Assembly: GCA_037953745.1 (NCBI GenBank)
Contig: JBAKBP010007968.1
Coordinates: forward strand, 31,104 to 95,103
Length of the DNA: 64,000 nucleotides
Direction of reading: 5' to 3'
Origin: Lithodes maja
Lineage: Eukaryota; Arthropoda; Malacostraca; Decapoda; Lithodidae
Part shown: positions 53,547 to 64,000 of the stretch, one piece after another
How the letters are laid out: every line of letters starts with the position of its first letter
Position numbering within the stretch: position 1 is the stretch's first letter
The notes under the pieces: model-generated
What the model was told of the DNA's origin: nothing
Databases searched by the model: none
The model's input: only the letters and a program-made list of their open reading frames with translations
Translations under genes and position numbers: made by a program

Positions 53547-56500
53547 TAAAATACCACAGGAACGAAAAACCTGAGAGCGAAACCTCCACCCCTAACGAGC
53601 CACAGGAACGAAAATCCTGAGAGCGAAACCCCCATCCCCAACGAGATCCCCGGTCCCTTTTCCATTCCCGATTTGGTCTCTCTCTCTCTCCCAATTCATT
53701 CCACATATTATACGTCTCTCAATCACAGTCTTCTAATATACAAACCACAATACTTTACTCACTAATATTCTTGATGTACCACCTAAGTATGTATTTAATT
53801 ATGTAACCACCATACAGGCTATAATACTTTCATTGTGTAGGTTCGAGGCGATCTAAGACACCTTAGCTTCCATTTCACACCAAATCAGATCGTGATTACG
53901 TCAGCCCTGTATATAGTTATATAACAATCATAGTCCCCCCCCAATCCTAGCAATTCTATGTATCTAATCTCCCGTTGTTTTATCCACTAACTATATATAT
54001 TCCCAACCTTCCTAATACCACCTCCATTTCACTAGACAAAATACCTAGGAGTAATTCCGAGATTAATTATGAAATTATACTAGACAGCCCCATAATTCAC
54101 GGAGATCCACATTGCTATTTTATTGATGTACCAATTCCCTAATGTTAACATAATTTAGGGAACTTGTGAAAAGAGAAGACACCTATCTTCATTCCCCCAT
54201 TTTTAGCAGTTAGCTATACCTAACCTCACGTTGCATTGTTCGTCTGTCAATTTGTGTCCCTTGCCAGTTCTTGTATTGATTTATGCCTGTTGATTTAGAT
54301 AAGTTAATTACGAGTTATGTAACAACCTTTAACCACGACTCTATACACCCGATAACCCTATGCCAGTTATTGTATTGATTTAGGCCTGTTAATTCGGATA
54401 AACTCACTATGACCAATCTGCAGACGATTATCAGGAAAGATGCAGGAAAGCTACCTCGTATCTCTCTCTCCATGACGAGTATAGATATATGTACCCCCGT
54501 GCTCAGTCGCCCCCCTTGCCTTGTTCTTCTAGTAACTAAGTGTATATATAATATTAACCGGAGTATGCCACCAGTATTGATACGACATAGCGGCACTGTC
54601 CTTGTGTCGTATTGTGCCACGTGCATACCAAACCGGTTTTCATCATCTTATTAGGACGACGTCTATAATACCGTCGTTTATGCATGTATTCACTCCTTAG
54701 GGTAACTATCTGTTATCCACGATGTTTTCTCTTTTCCACTTAACTCCGCATGTTACACACCTCTTAAAAAAACCCAATCTTCTTTAATACAAACCACATT
54801 ACTTTCCTCCTAGACATTCTTGATGTACCAACTAAGTATGTATCTCATTAGATAACCACCTTGTGGGTTATAGTACTTTCATTTGTGTAGGTGCGAAGGC
54901 GAGCTCAAAACGCCTTCGATTTCCAGTCCACAATGAACCCGATCATGATTATGTCACCCCTATAATTAATTATGTAACCCGCATACCAACCCGGTTTCAT
55001 CACCTTATTAGGACGACGGCTATAATGTCGTCATTCATGCATGTATTTAATCCTTAGGTTAATTATCTTTTATCCGCCATTGTGTTCCTCTCTTCCATTT
55101 ACTTTTCCACAATTGTTATACGTCTTCCAATCACCTCCTCCGTATCCACAATCCACACTACTCTGTTTTGCTTCGTGACCCTATGCTCAGTGGTACCCTG
55201 TTTTGGGTCATCCTGTCCTCTTATCCTTCACACCCCGCTGCACACACCTCCCTACCTGTTCGATTGTAGGGAAATGCCACCCCTATGTCCAGCGCATTAA
55301 GGGTCACCGCCCTAGGTCACGAGCGGCGCGGCGCCTAGCCTCAAACCACCCCCTTTACAATTCACAACCCTCCCCCTGTAAAGACGCCATAAGAACGTTA
55401 TAACCTGCCAACTCAGTTCGTTCACTAACCTCAACAAATGGAAGGTAAGGACCTATCCTTGTACCCCTCCTTAACTATCCTCTAACTCCCTACTAGCCCC
55501 CCTCACAACCTGAACCAGAACAATAGCCGGCGCGAGACTAGAACGACCCCCTCTCGTCCCCCCTTAAAAATGTAAATTTCCCCATGACTTGCATTTTCAC
55601 AAAACCACTATTCTTAACCCCCACGAGTGATCCTCGTACATGAAAACTAGATGTAATGATCAACCCTAACTAGGAAGATACCTCCTGACAACCTGAACTC
55701 ATATCTCAAACCAATTAACGTAAGAACTTTCGATAACCATATTCAGGGAGCGGCCTGTCCCCCCCGACCCCACGGGGACCCCACCGACCCCCACGGAGAA
55801 TTACCCTGACCCGCAAGCCAGCAAATTCTTGCCAGACAACAGGTGAGTTTCCAACAGGTTATGACCTACAAATCTAAATACCTATCCAAATACCATCCTT
55901 AACCAAACCCAAAATCTTCCTTATCCCATCCTAGATTATGAATAGCATGTCAGCTAGACCAGAGAAGGTTATTTAGGTGAATTGATGAATAATACCTCCC
56001 AGCCTATTCACGTAGGGCGCCAGTAAAGTAGTCCCTATAAATCTTCACCAAATCTGCCTAAATAACTCTACTAGTACCTCATACTAGAGTTAAGATATCC
56101 ACGATCATAAATCAGATAACAAGTTACTTACCGCCACATTAAAGACCCCCCTCCCTGACCCCCTAAGTTCACCAGAATAAATTAACTACTTCATAGCATT
56201 GACATCCAATACTTCTAGAACATTCCTGAAGCTTCCTTGACCTGCCTATAAATAAGACCCAGAGACAACAGTCGGGCAGTTGAATATTAGAGCCCAAAGC
56301 AACGGTTGTCCACACTGCGGTGGCTTTCTAATACCCCCTCCCCCCTCAAGATTCACGATAGTTCGACGTTCCGTAATCTGTGCAACTCTGTGAGGAAGTG
56401 ATTTAACCCTTTACGAATATTTTATTGCGATCGGGACTACCGGCAGTAATATTATATTGGTAGACAACAAATTCACAAATTATTGATTGTTTCATTAACT

Positions 56501-57530
56501 TCTGATAGTGCACCGTTCGCTGCTTGAGATACAAACGATCATAACTCATAACTGATCTAAGGCAGAAAGATCTTTTTATGTTAGAAGGGATTATGCGAGA
56601 AACTCTTGAGTGAGGACTCGGCAAGAATAACTCCTTGGCAACAATCGACTGTCTTAACCCATCAGCAATTGTTGCCAAAAAGGTGCACAACCGCCCGCAA
56701 GAAGCCCATCTGCAAACCTTCTCTACACTGCCGGACAGCTTGGACGGCCCCAGAGCTACTGTTAACCCCCAACATCACTAACGCAAGATAACCAGGAAAA
56801 CTCCATCACAGTGTTACTTCACAGAGTACCAGTGTTACGGTGCTATTAACTATCAACCATCCAGTGTATTCGATTGTGTCTCAACTTTCTCTGATGTTAT
56901 AACAAGTGATTATGCTAGTACGCATTAATATATATCAGTGAAATTTAGCTTAGGCGAGCTGACTCCCGTAATTATTATTGCCATCAGGTTTAACCTGATT
57001 CGCCCTCACTGATATTTTTCGGTCCGAAGTATCACCTAGACAAGTGAACATCCTAGACCAGTGCAACTAGTTACAGTTATCCCTTTACGATTAATTCTTG
57101 GGCAATAACCACATTACTTATACTTTCATCCTTGATTAAGAGTCATATTACCAGAGAGAGTTAACAAAGCGAAATACCTAACCTGTGTGATTCATGTACC
57201 CTACGTATCACAAAGCAATGTGATCAGAAGAATAATGCCTGAACGTTGGAAGTGGGAAGTATGTCTCTATCCAAATCCGCGATAAGTGCTGGGAGATTGT
57301 AATAAGTCCAATAACCTACCTGAGTGCTCCAACATCTAATATTCGTGAAATTCTATTACGTACCTTCTACCTGAGTGCTATTGAGAATAAAGCTGTATTA
57401 CAAACCATTTATCCGAGATTATCTATGTCCTCTGTTGATTCTCTTTATGTATTTTGCAAGAAATCCAATAACCCAGTCTTGCAGAACTCACCTATACCAA
57501 GTTAATCCTGTATAAAATCAGGGCATAACA
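53547..57530 (+). repeat. Solo LTR of a Gypsy-A-related element (3984 bp)
   Basis: Flanked by TATGT at 53542-53546 and 57531-57535. It begins TAAAATACC and ends GGGCATAACA like the Gypsy-A LTR, in opposite orientation. The interior (about 53715-57530) is the diverged reverse complement of the Gypsy-A LTR and also has internal tandem units. An AATAAA signal is at 57386-57391. Two 46-bp tandem units lie near the start (about 53554-53630). A lone LTR is the product of recombination between the two LTRs of one element. No coding sequence is recognised. Confidence 0.88.
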
Positions 57531-57920
57531 TATGTACTTATTTTTTGATTGAGATGGAAGTGGGCCTTTAAAATCCATGTTGAGTCTCTCAAAAGGCTGA
57601 GTTGCCTTAATCAATGATCCAGATTTTGCCTTGAAAAATTGAGGTTTCAGTTTAGAGCATGTGGGGCATGATGTTGTCAATTTCTTTATGTCTTCAACGG
57701 AATACGGCAAATTTCGACCTCGGACAAAATGAGCCATTCGGGTTACTCCAGGGTGACATAGGTTATCATGCAACTCTTTGAGTTGTTGTTGTTGTTGTTC
57801 CCCAAGCTGCCTGGCCGAACAGCCCCAAGGCCCCGAGTAAGGCCAAGGCCATAAACGAGCGCCCCCACAGAACCCTCCCTGCCGACCACAATAAAGCCTG
57901 GGTGACCGAAGCCACTCCAT
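57531..57920 (-). pseudogene. Gypsy-C integrase, zinc-binding domain and core start
   Basis: Frame with HDNLCHPGVTRM and CPTCSKLKPQF (His2Cys2 domain), then RLNMDFKGPLPSQSKNKYI, which includes the first catalytic Asp. It stops at 57531, where the solo LTR is inserted. The upstream link to RNase H is disturbed by a short LINE tail at 57783-57990. Confidence 0.85.
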
Positions 57921-57990
57921 GGCGGGGAGCTGAGAGGGTGCGTAAACGCCCGGGAAACCAAAGCTCCACCCAGGGCCCTGTGCCCCTCAG
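57783..57990 (-). mobile_element. Short LINE 3' tail in Gypsy-C
   Basis: On the minus strand a GC-rich ~190-base segment ends in a run of CAA units (complement at 57783-57799), like the LINE copies at 3862 and 14022. Just before the tail are self-complementary blocks (GGCCTTGGGGC, GGCCAGGCAGC) that could form a 3' hairpin. It interrupts Gypsy-C between RNase H and integrase. It is not clearly the same subfamily as copies 1 and 2. No target duplication found, so the limits are approximate. Confidence 0.5.
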
Positions 57991-58135
57991 CAATTATGAA
58001 GAGAAAGTTGAGGGGCAAAGGAATAATGTGACGCTTTAGTTTCCAATCTTGGTAGATTGGGAGGTCAATCCACGGAAGAGACGCATTCACTTGAGATCTA
58101 GAAAACATATAAGTAAAAGGAACAGTCAGAGTAAG

Positions 58136-58993
58136 CTATGGGTATGGCAGAGATCGCTCAGGTCTCACTCTGATAGACCAGCCCATCACCATTTTGAGTT
58201 TATCTGTACCAGTAGCTCCACACACACGTGAAAATGCATCTGCAGGAATGTTCTCTGAGCCCGGGCGGTACACAATGTCATAATGGTAACATGAGAGTTC
58301 TATACGCCATCTTGCTATTTTGTCATTTTTAATTTTGCCAGCTGCTTTAGAGTTGAACATGAATGCCACGCTGCGCTGATCTGTGACAAGCCGAAAGTGA
58401 TGTCCGATGAGATAATGTCGCCACTTTCTTAAAGCTTCTACAATGGCATAAGCTTCTTTCTCCACTGATGAGTGCTTCTGTTCACTACTTGAGAGAGTTC
58501 TGGAGAAGAAAGCCACTGGACGGTCATTCTGGGTAAGGGTCGCAGCAATCGCATGATCTGAAGCATCGGTTTCTACTGTGAAGGGAGAGTTTGGGTCTAT
58601 TGATAGTATCACAGAATCAGCAATGTCTTTCTTTAGATTTTCAAAAGCTTGAGCTGCTGTAGCAGATAAGGGAAACCCATCAGCATGAGAGAGGGGCTGT
58701 ACTTTTTCTGAAAACCCAGGTATCCATCGAGAGTAGTGAGCAAGCATTCCCATCATCCTGCGTAGCGAAGCCATGTCCTGTGGTAGTGGGAGTTTCAATT
58801 GTGGCTCTAGACGTTCTTGGTCAGGTCTGATTTCTCCCTCCTTTATAGAGTAACCCAGCAGCTTAATGGACCGGAGGCGAAAGTCACATTTGTCATAATT
58901 TAGGGTCAGGTTATACTTCTTGGCAACATCCATAAAGTGCTTCAGATTTTCATCATGGTCTTCTTCAGATTCACCACATACCGTAATAGTCAA
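58136..58993 (-). pseudogene. Gypsy-C RT C-terminal part and RNase H
   Basis: The frame starts right after the RT catalytic box (ITVCGESEEDHDENLKHF), goes through LNYDKCDFRLRSIKLLGYSI and MMGMLAHYSRWIPGF (connection). RNase H follows: TVETDASDHAIAATLTQ (first Asp), SVEKEAYAIVEALRKW (Glu), LVTDQRSVAF (second Asp) and PADAFSRV (third). The N-terminal RT half is at 62408-63664, on the other side of the TIR transposon. All RNase H catalytic residues are present. Confidence 0.9.
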
Positions 58994-59150
58994 GGAAATG
59001 GGTGCAAAAATTGCTCACAAGGTGATACAAGCATGAAACTTCCCGGAAATGTTCACAAGGACCTACTTTACAATTTCAGAGCAGGAGCCACCGAGATTTC
59101 TGTATTGCATAGCAACGGTTGCTAGGCAAAGCATTTTCCTTAGCAAGCGG

Positions 59151-59390
59151 CTCGCTTGGTGTAGTGACTAGCGTCTCGGACTTCCACCCAGAAGGCCCGG
59201 GTTCGCGCCCACGCTCGGCGCATTAAAGATTTTTCACAAGCACTGAGTCGTTACCATCCCTCATGAGCAAAGGGATGGGGTAGTAGTACAGGACCCCAAT
59301 GGAAATACGCCTAATCGGCCTTATTGAGCTATCCTTAGCTAGCTTAGCATGCGCTAGCTTTAAGAACTATTATTATTATTATTATTATTA
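59151..59390 (+). mobile_element. tRNA-derived SINE
   Basis: The head resembles a tRNA gene with RNA polymerase III boxes: A box TGGTGTAGTGAC at 59157-59168 and B box GGTTCGCGCCC at 59200-59210. An unrelated body follows and an (ATT)n tail at 59368-59390. The SINE separates two parts of the left TIR, which are contiguous in the right TIR. AAGCGG (59145-59150) and AACCGG (59390-59395) may be a target duplication with one mismatch. It is not a functional tRNA gene. Confidence 0.8.
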
Positions 59391-59416
59391 ACCGGCAGCA
59401 ACGATGCAGTTTCTGA

Positions 59417-60036
59417 ACTACTATGAAGTGTTATGACTTTGTACTTTTTTTTTTATTTTCCTATATTCACTCCTAAAATGGTTCAAAAGATGTATAAAAG
59501 CATATATACTGTATCTATATAATAGAGTGAATGTCAGCACACAACCAGGGCACACTGGTGACATCACTGCTGTGTAACTCAGCATGGGGTTCAGTGCCAG
59601 CTGATCTAGATATACTAGTACTTTAATAAGTACTAGTATATCTAGATCAGAGTCCCAAATGCTATCTAACAGCCCCAAATCCACTAGCTACTAAACTGTA
59701 GTTTGTAGTTGGTAGATGTAGTTAGATAGCCGCGCCTGAATTGACAGGATGTGCCAGCGCGGGAGAGCCGAGCCAAGGGTAAAGGGGCTTAAGAATTACC
59801 CGGAAGGTGTACAGATCGCACAGGACTTAAATGGCACTGGATGAACGATCGGGCTAGGTGTAGGGAAACTGAACCTAGTTGTATCCCATAAAGGAATGTG
59901 TGCAACAGATGTATTTGATAAAGGTGGTAAAAGGATAAACCCTCGGCCTTAATCATATTTTGTTTCCAGTTTCAGCAAGTTTGATATATTTGATCTGCGC
60001 ACAGTGATAGTCAAGACGTACTGAATATTCACAGAA
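59417..60036 (+). other. 5' region of the TIR transposon gene
   Basis: Non-coding sequence between the TIR and the first ATG. It contains the perfect hairpin at 59601-59650. No other feature is recognised. Confidence 0.6.
59601..59650. repeat. Perfect 23-bp inverted repeat with 4-base loop
   Basis: Arms 59601-59623 and 59628-59650 are exact reverse complements (outer end CTGATCTAGATA), with loop TAAT. It lies in the 5' region of the TIR transposon gene. It could form a cruciform or an RNA hairpin. Confidence 0.9.
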
Positions 60037-62090
60037 ATGGCCAGTGCCTCATCTTCATCTGTTCAAGCAACTGATTGGACTATCTGTGTTTTTTGTCAAC
60101 TGGACACCAAAGAGTCTCTCATATCACCAACTGACAGAGGCTATGAAACCATAGTAGACAACATCACACAGTTTAGTAACCTTGACTCAATGCCAATCAA
60201 AATAAATCTGGCATGACTTGACCATGGGAATGGTATTCAATTAACATTGAAAGAACAGAATGCAAAGTGGCACAAATCTTGTTATCAGAAGTTTTCACAT
60301 ACCAAACTGGAACGCGCAAAACGAAAGCACAAGTCTGAGGAAGATGGGACTGCTTCAAAACGAATTTTCACACGTAGCACTAGCAGTGGTGGTGATACTG
60401 CCTCAAGTGGAACAGTTGGCAGCAATTGTCCCAAATGCTTCTTTTGTTCCCAGCAGCAAACAAAGGAGAACCTCCGCGAAGTCTGTACATTTCAACTAGA
60501 TTTTCGTGTGAGGAAATGCGCACATGATCTACAAGATGAAAATCTTCTTGCAAAATTAAGTGCAGGAGACCTTATTGCCCAGGAGGCAAAGTATCATGCA
60601 AACTGCCTTACAAACCTGTACAATAGGGCACGTGCAAAGGTATCACAGGATCAGGATGCCTCAGATGACCAGACATGTAAAGGAATTGCTTTGGCTCAGC
60701 TGATTTCCTACATTGAGGAGAAGAGGCAAGATGAGGATGTGAAGGTGTTCAGACTTGCAGATCTTGTGAAGCTCTACACTGACAGGCTAAATCAACTTGG
60801 AGTGGATGTTACTGCACCCACTACGCACGTTGGATGTCCGTACATGTGCGTGACATGAGCAGTCTATCTCACACTCATCCAGATGTTGCCAAAGAATTTC
60901 AGCAAGGCAAGTTTGTTGTGGCAAAATCCCAGAGAAAATTCTCCCTCATTGCTGTCGATCACTGCCATGAACAAAACAATGGAGTAATGAAGGATGAAGG
61001 CGGAATCATCGGGCTTACCCAGGATGCAAACTCCCTCTTGAGATGGGCAGTGGCAGGACCAGAACTTGTCAGAGTAATTTCTGAGTTTGAAGCGACCATG
61101 GTAGGGAAACAACAAAGTTCTGGGCAAAGAAACCATCATGAACAAACCCGGTCAACCCAGAAGTTGTTTGCTGGACAGGTTCAGGCGGTAGTTAGTGTAA
61201 TGGAGGACATGGGGAGCCCATTTGAGGAGGAAGGGCAGGACCTTCTCAGACTCCATACAAAGGACATCATGGATGAGCAGTCAGTCGAGTGTCTAACCAC
61301 TCTCGCATCAAAGGGTCAGGAGCAGTATGCAACATTTGTGGAAGAGCGGCTCAGAACAAATACTAAGCCAATCACAGCAACAATTACCAGGAACAAGGTG
61401 GTACTGTTCAATGTCCAAGGCAAACGATCAAACAAATCAGGGGACAAAGTCAGTCTCCTCAAAAGTGAATCTTCGCTGTTTGCAAGTCTGTATGTTGCAT
61501 GTCAGACAAGGAAAGGTGACTTGAACAATTTCTTCAATCATGAAAACCTCCCATTTCCTCCATCTCTGTCTGCCTATGGGCAGCTACGTCCAGGGAAGAA
61601 GTCTGATCTCATAGAATGTCTTGAAAAGAAAGTAGGGTCATCAAATGATGTGACACCAGAGACTGAAGTGCGAATCATGGATGGGGTGCGGCACTTCACC
61701 ATTCGACTCTATGACAGGACAGCAACTTCTCGTTCCATCAATGAAGTCAGAAAGAATCTGTTCATCCACAAAGGACGTCAGATATCATGTCTACCTCCAA
61801 CCAAGGCTGCTCTACAGCAACACATGAAGAGGGCAGTACTACAAGGTGGGCACCACTGGGGCTGCACCACGGTGCCAGAACGACAGTTGCCCTCTCCAAG
61901 TGAGTGGGGATGGACTTGCCCAGAAAAGTGGAGGCCTCTGTGGTCTAACTTGCCCGAAGCCAGTGCAACCTGCCCAGAACTACTGAAGTGTTCTTGCCGA
62001 GGAGGATGCACAGACTGCAAATGTGTTGATGCGCATCTAAAATGCACAGCCTACTGCAAATGCAAAAGTGACTGTGACAACAGTGTCTGA
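60037..62090 (+). pseudogene. TIR-transposon protein of unrecognised family, internally deleted
   Basis: The frame starts with MASASSSSVQATDWTICVFC, has a TGA at 60214-60216, and continues unshifted with KWHKSCYQKF and CFFCSQQQ, a Cys/His-rich N-terminal module. It then has YIEEKRQDEDVKVFRLADLVKLY. At about 60822-60834 it jumps to another frame and begins HYARWMSVHVRDM. From there 60834-62090 is open through GGIIGLTQDANSLLRWAVAGPELVRVI to a Cys-rich C-terminus (CSCRGGCTDCKC, CTAYCKCKSDC). From memory of similar repetitive proteins in animal genomes, a few hundred residues that should lie before YARW are missing. I do not know a named family. Location within TIRs suggests a transposase or accessory protein that has lost its core. 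Confidence 0.6.
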
Positions 62091-62235
62091 AGCTTTAGGA
62101 GTGGCATTTTTATAGCCTGACTTGCCCTAAATTGGATTTTATGCCACATAATTCTTGTATATGATCTCCAAATGCAATGCTACATGTTTTTTAGAACAAG
62201 GAGTTGAGAAAAAACCATAGCACCTTACAGTTTTC
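62091..62235 (+). other. 3' region of the TIR transposon gene
   Basis: Short AT-rich non-coding segment between the stop codon and the right TIR. No feature recognised. Confidence 0.6.
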
Positions 62236-62407
62236 CAGAAACTGCATTGTTGCTGCCGGTTGCTAAGGAAAATGATTTGCCTAGCAACCGTTGCTATGCA
62301 ATACTGATATCTCGGTGGCTCCTGCCCTGAAATTGTAAAATAGGTCTTTGTGAACTATTGTGGAAAGTTTTATGCTTGTATCACCTTGTGAGCAATTCTT
62401 GTCCTAT

Positions 62408-63664
62408 TTAGTACCGATTGCCTATAACATTATCCACATAAGCGAATGTACCCTTCACACTTTCTTTTTCAAGGATTTCATCAATAACTCTTTGGAAACT
62501 GGCCACTCCATTTGTCACTCCGAAAGGGATACGATTAAATTTATAAAGGTTTCCTCCTGCTTCAAATGCTGTGTAAGGTTTCTCCTCCTCTTTTATCTCC
62601 ACTTGATGGTATTCACTTCTCAAATCCAATGTACTGTACTCTCTAAACCTAGCAACATCATTCACCATCTCATCAATACGTGGTAAGGGGTAGGCATCCA
62701 GCTCTGTGTACCGGTTTATGGTCTGCGAGTAATCTATAACCATTCTTTTCTTGTGATTTTCCCCTGAGGTTACCAGTACTTGAGCTCTCCAAGGAGAATT
62801 ACTAGGTCTGATGATTCCTTCTTTCAGCATGCGTACAGTTTCAGCTTGTATGAATTTCTTGTCTGTTTCTGTGTATCTCCTGGATTTCACAGCGATAGGC
62901 CTGCAGTCTGGTGCCAAGTTTCTAAACAGCGATGGAGCAGGTACTTTTACAGCTGCTAATCCACATATCTTGAGGGGTGGTCTTGATCCCCCAAAGGCCA
63001 TCTCTAATGAAGAATGTTGTTGTAGGAACTCATGGCCTAAAATCACGTCACTACATAAACTGGGAAGGACTTTGAGTTTAACATTGGAATAAGTTTCTCC
63101 CTGAAGCTCTAGGTTAACAGTGCAGTGGCCCAGGATTTTAGAAGAATGTGATACATCTGCCATGGAAACCTCACCGTTGTCAGGATAGATTGTTAGCTTG
63201 TTCTGCTGCACGATATTATTATGGATAAAATTATCGGAGCTACCTGTATCAATTAATGTAGTAACTGCTATGCCATTAATTTTTGAGCTGCTCACAGATT
63301 TGTTAAGACACGAAGGAGAAGTTCCAGCTAGAGTAGCAAGCATTGCAGCTGAATGGTGAGAGGTGGAAGCAGTATTTGTCTGTTTACGACTAGAAGCTCG
63401 GCATACCTTAGCGTAATGTCCCTTTTTCTTGCAGTTCATACACAAAGCCTCTCTTGCTGGGCACTGACTACGTGGATGCCGGCTGTATCCACAAAAGAAA
63501 CACCGGGAAGCACTGGAAGTAGCTGCACTCACTGGATCAGCATTCTTTTCTACTCTTTCTAGTTGTTGTTGTTGTTGTAGATGTTGTTGGACTCTTTCTT
63601 GTTCATCTGTATCTATGCCTAGTTTGCTTAGTGATACTGCAGCATTTATTGACTCTGGGTGCAT
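62408..63664 (-). pseudogene. Gypsy-C zinc knuckles, protease and RT N-terminal half
   Basis: A 418-codon frame: Gln-rich linker; two zinc knuckles CFFCGYSRHPRSQC and CMNCKKKGHYAKVC; protease TTLIDTGSSDNFIH and DVILGHEFLQQH; RT with MVIDYSQTINRYT, STLDLRSEYHQVEI (first catalytic Asp) and IPFGVTNGVASFQ. The catalytic box reads AYVDN rather than YLDD, and the frame ends there because the TIR transposon is inserted. The second half is at 58136-58993. The frame overlaps the Gag frame (63603-64000), so a frameshift lies at about 63610-63665. Confidence 0.9.
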
Positions 63665-64000
63665 ATGAGACAGAATGTTTCTGAGCCATTTCTAAAGTGT
63701 GGGCTTGTTCATATGTAGTTTGCAGATCCAAGGTTTTGTTCTCTAATAAACGTTGCCGTATCGTATGAGAAACTATCCCGTTAATAAAGGCATCTCTAAC
63801 ATAGTTGTCACAGGCTTCCACTGCCGTCACAGCCTTGAACTGACAGTCTTTGGCAAGAAGTTTTAGTGCCTGTAGGAACTGATCCAGTGACTCACCAGGT
63901 TCTTGGCGTCGAGTTGCTAGTACATGCCTGGCAAATATTTCATTTTTAGGTTTGATATACAAGTTAGTTAGGGTTTCCTCGGCAGCCTCATAGGTTTTAC
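63603..64000 (-). pseudogene. Gypsy-C Gag, C-terminal part (runs off the window)
   Basis: The frame is open to the window edge. It has KNEIFARHVLATRRQEPGESLDQFLQALK and CDNYVRDAFINGIVSHTIRQRLLE, the capsid C-terminal region typical of Ty3/Gypsy Gag (retrotransposon gag family). The zinc knuckles that belong to it are in the neighbouring frame (62408-63664), separated by a one-step frame change. The start of the element is outside the window. Confidence 0.85.

Larger units (their letters stand above)
59008..62398 (+). mobile_element. TIR DNA transposon with internal-deletion ORF, inserted in Gypsy-C RT
   Basis: Terminal inverted repeats of about 160 bp: left 59008-59146 plus 59392-59416, right 62236-62398. 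They share AATTGCTCACAAGGTGATAC at the outer ends and a GGTTGCTAGGCAAA block further in. The left repeat is interrupted by a SINE. The body holds one transcribed-strand gene (60037-62090). It splits the RT catalytic box of Gypsy-C. I could not establish a target duplication, so the superfamily stays open. Confidence 0.82.

Noticed and set aside
52865..54760. CRISPR-like array of ~0.5-kb repeats
   Set aside because: Units are long, diverged and belong to an LTR in a eukaryotic genome; no short repeat-spacer structure.
23390..55400. Short repeated frames in the Gypsy-A LTR, such as MGYSTFICVGAK at 23851-24063 and 54863-55057
   Set aside because: They sit in LTR tandem units with many stops around them; no motif and no conserved length.
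59151..59220. Possible tRNA gene
   Set aside because: A and B boxes are present, but the segment does not fold as a convincing tRNA and is followed by a SINE body and ATT tail.

Overview
This is eukaryotic, almost certainly metazoan, repeat DNA: I see no host gene, rRNA, real tRNA, operon or CRISPR. Nearly every base I can classify belongs to a transposable element. The mixture is I-like LINEs with RNase H, DIRS tyrosine-recombinase retrotransposons, three Ty3/Gypsy families (one with the Gmr1-like pol order), a piggyBac transposon, a pogo-like MITE and a tRNA-derived SINE. It fits an aquatic invertebrate; a decapod crustacean is my best guess, as inference only.

Left block (1-15231). Fragments of two DIRS-like elements (698-1270) precede a 5'-truncated LINE (1750-3875, 15-bp target duplication). 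Then comes a piggyBac transposase gene (3909-15231). A nearly complete LINE (5860-14034, 13-bp duplication) splits it in mid-codon frame, and that LINE carries a 1.17-kb pogo-like MITE in its RNase H (12013-13179).

Middle (15232-23897). A structurally complete DIRS element lies on the minus strand: Gag, RT/RNase H/methyltransferase-like region and tyrosine recombinase, unequal inverted terminal repeats and an internal complementary region that reproduces the joined ends of a circle. RT and recombinase frames are open; Gag is broken once, at a run of seven G.

Right block (23898-64000). The oldest layer is Gypsy-C on the minus strand (64000 down to 53435). It is interrupted by a TIR transposon (59008-62398, itself hit by a SINE), a short LINE tail, a solo LTR (53547-57530) and a long Gypsy-A element (53434 down to 23898). 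Gypsy-A has LTRs of about 3.7 kb or more with internal 0.54-kb tandem units. It hosts two copies of Gypsy-B: B1 (29194-38432, minus, one intact 1699-codon gag-pol) and B2 (42265-51566, plus, the same gene with several frame lesions). In Gypsy-B the integrase precedes the reverse transcriptase.

Target duplications give a relative order: piggyBac before LINE before MITE; Gypsy-C before Gypsy-A and solo LTR; Gypsy-A before Gypsy-B. The Gypsy-B copies, with nearly identical LTRs, are the youngest. Active candidates are Gypsy-B1 and, apart from the Gag break, the DIRS element.
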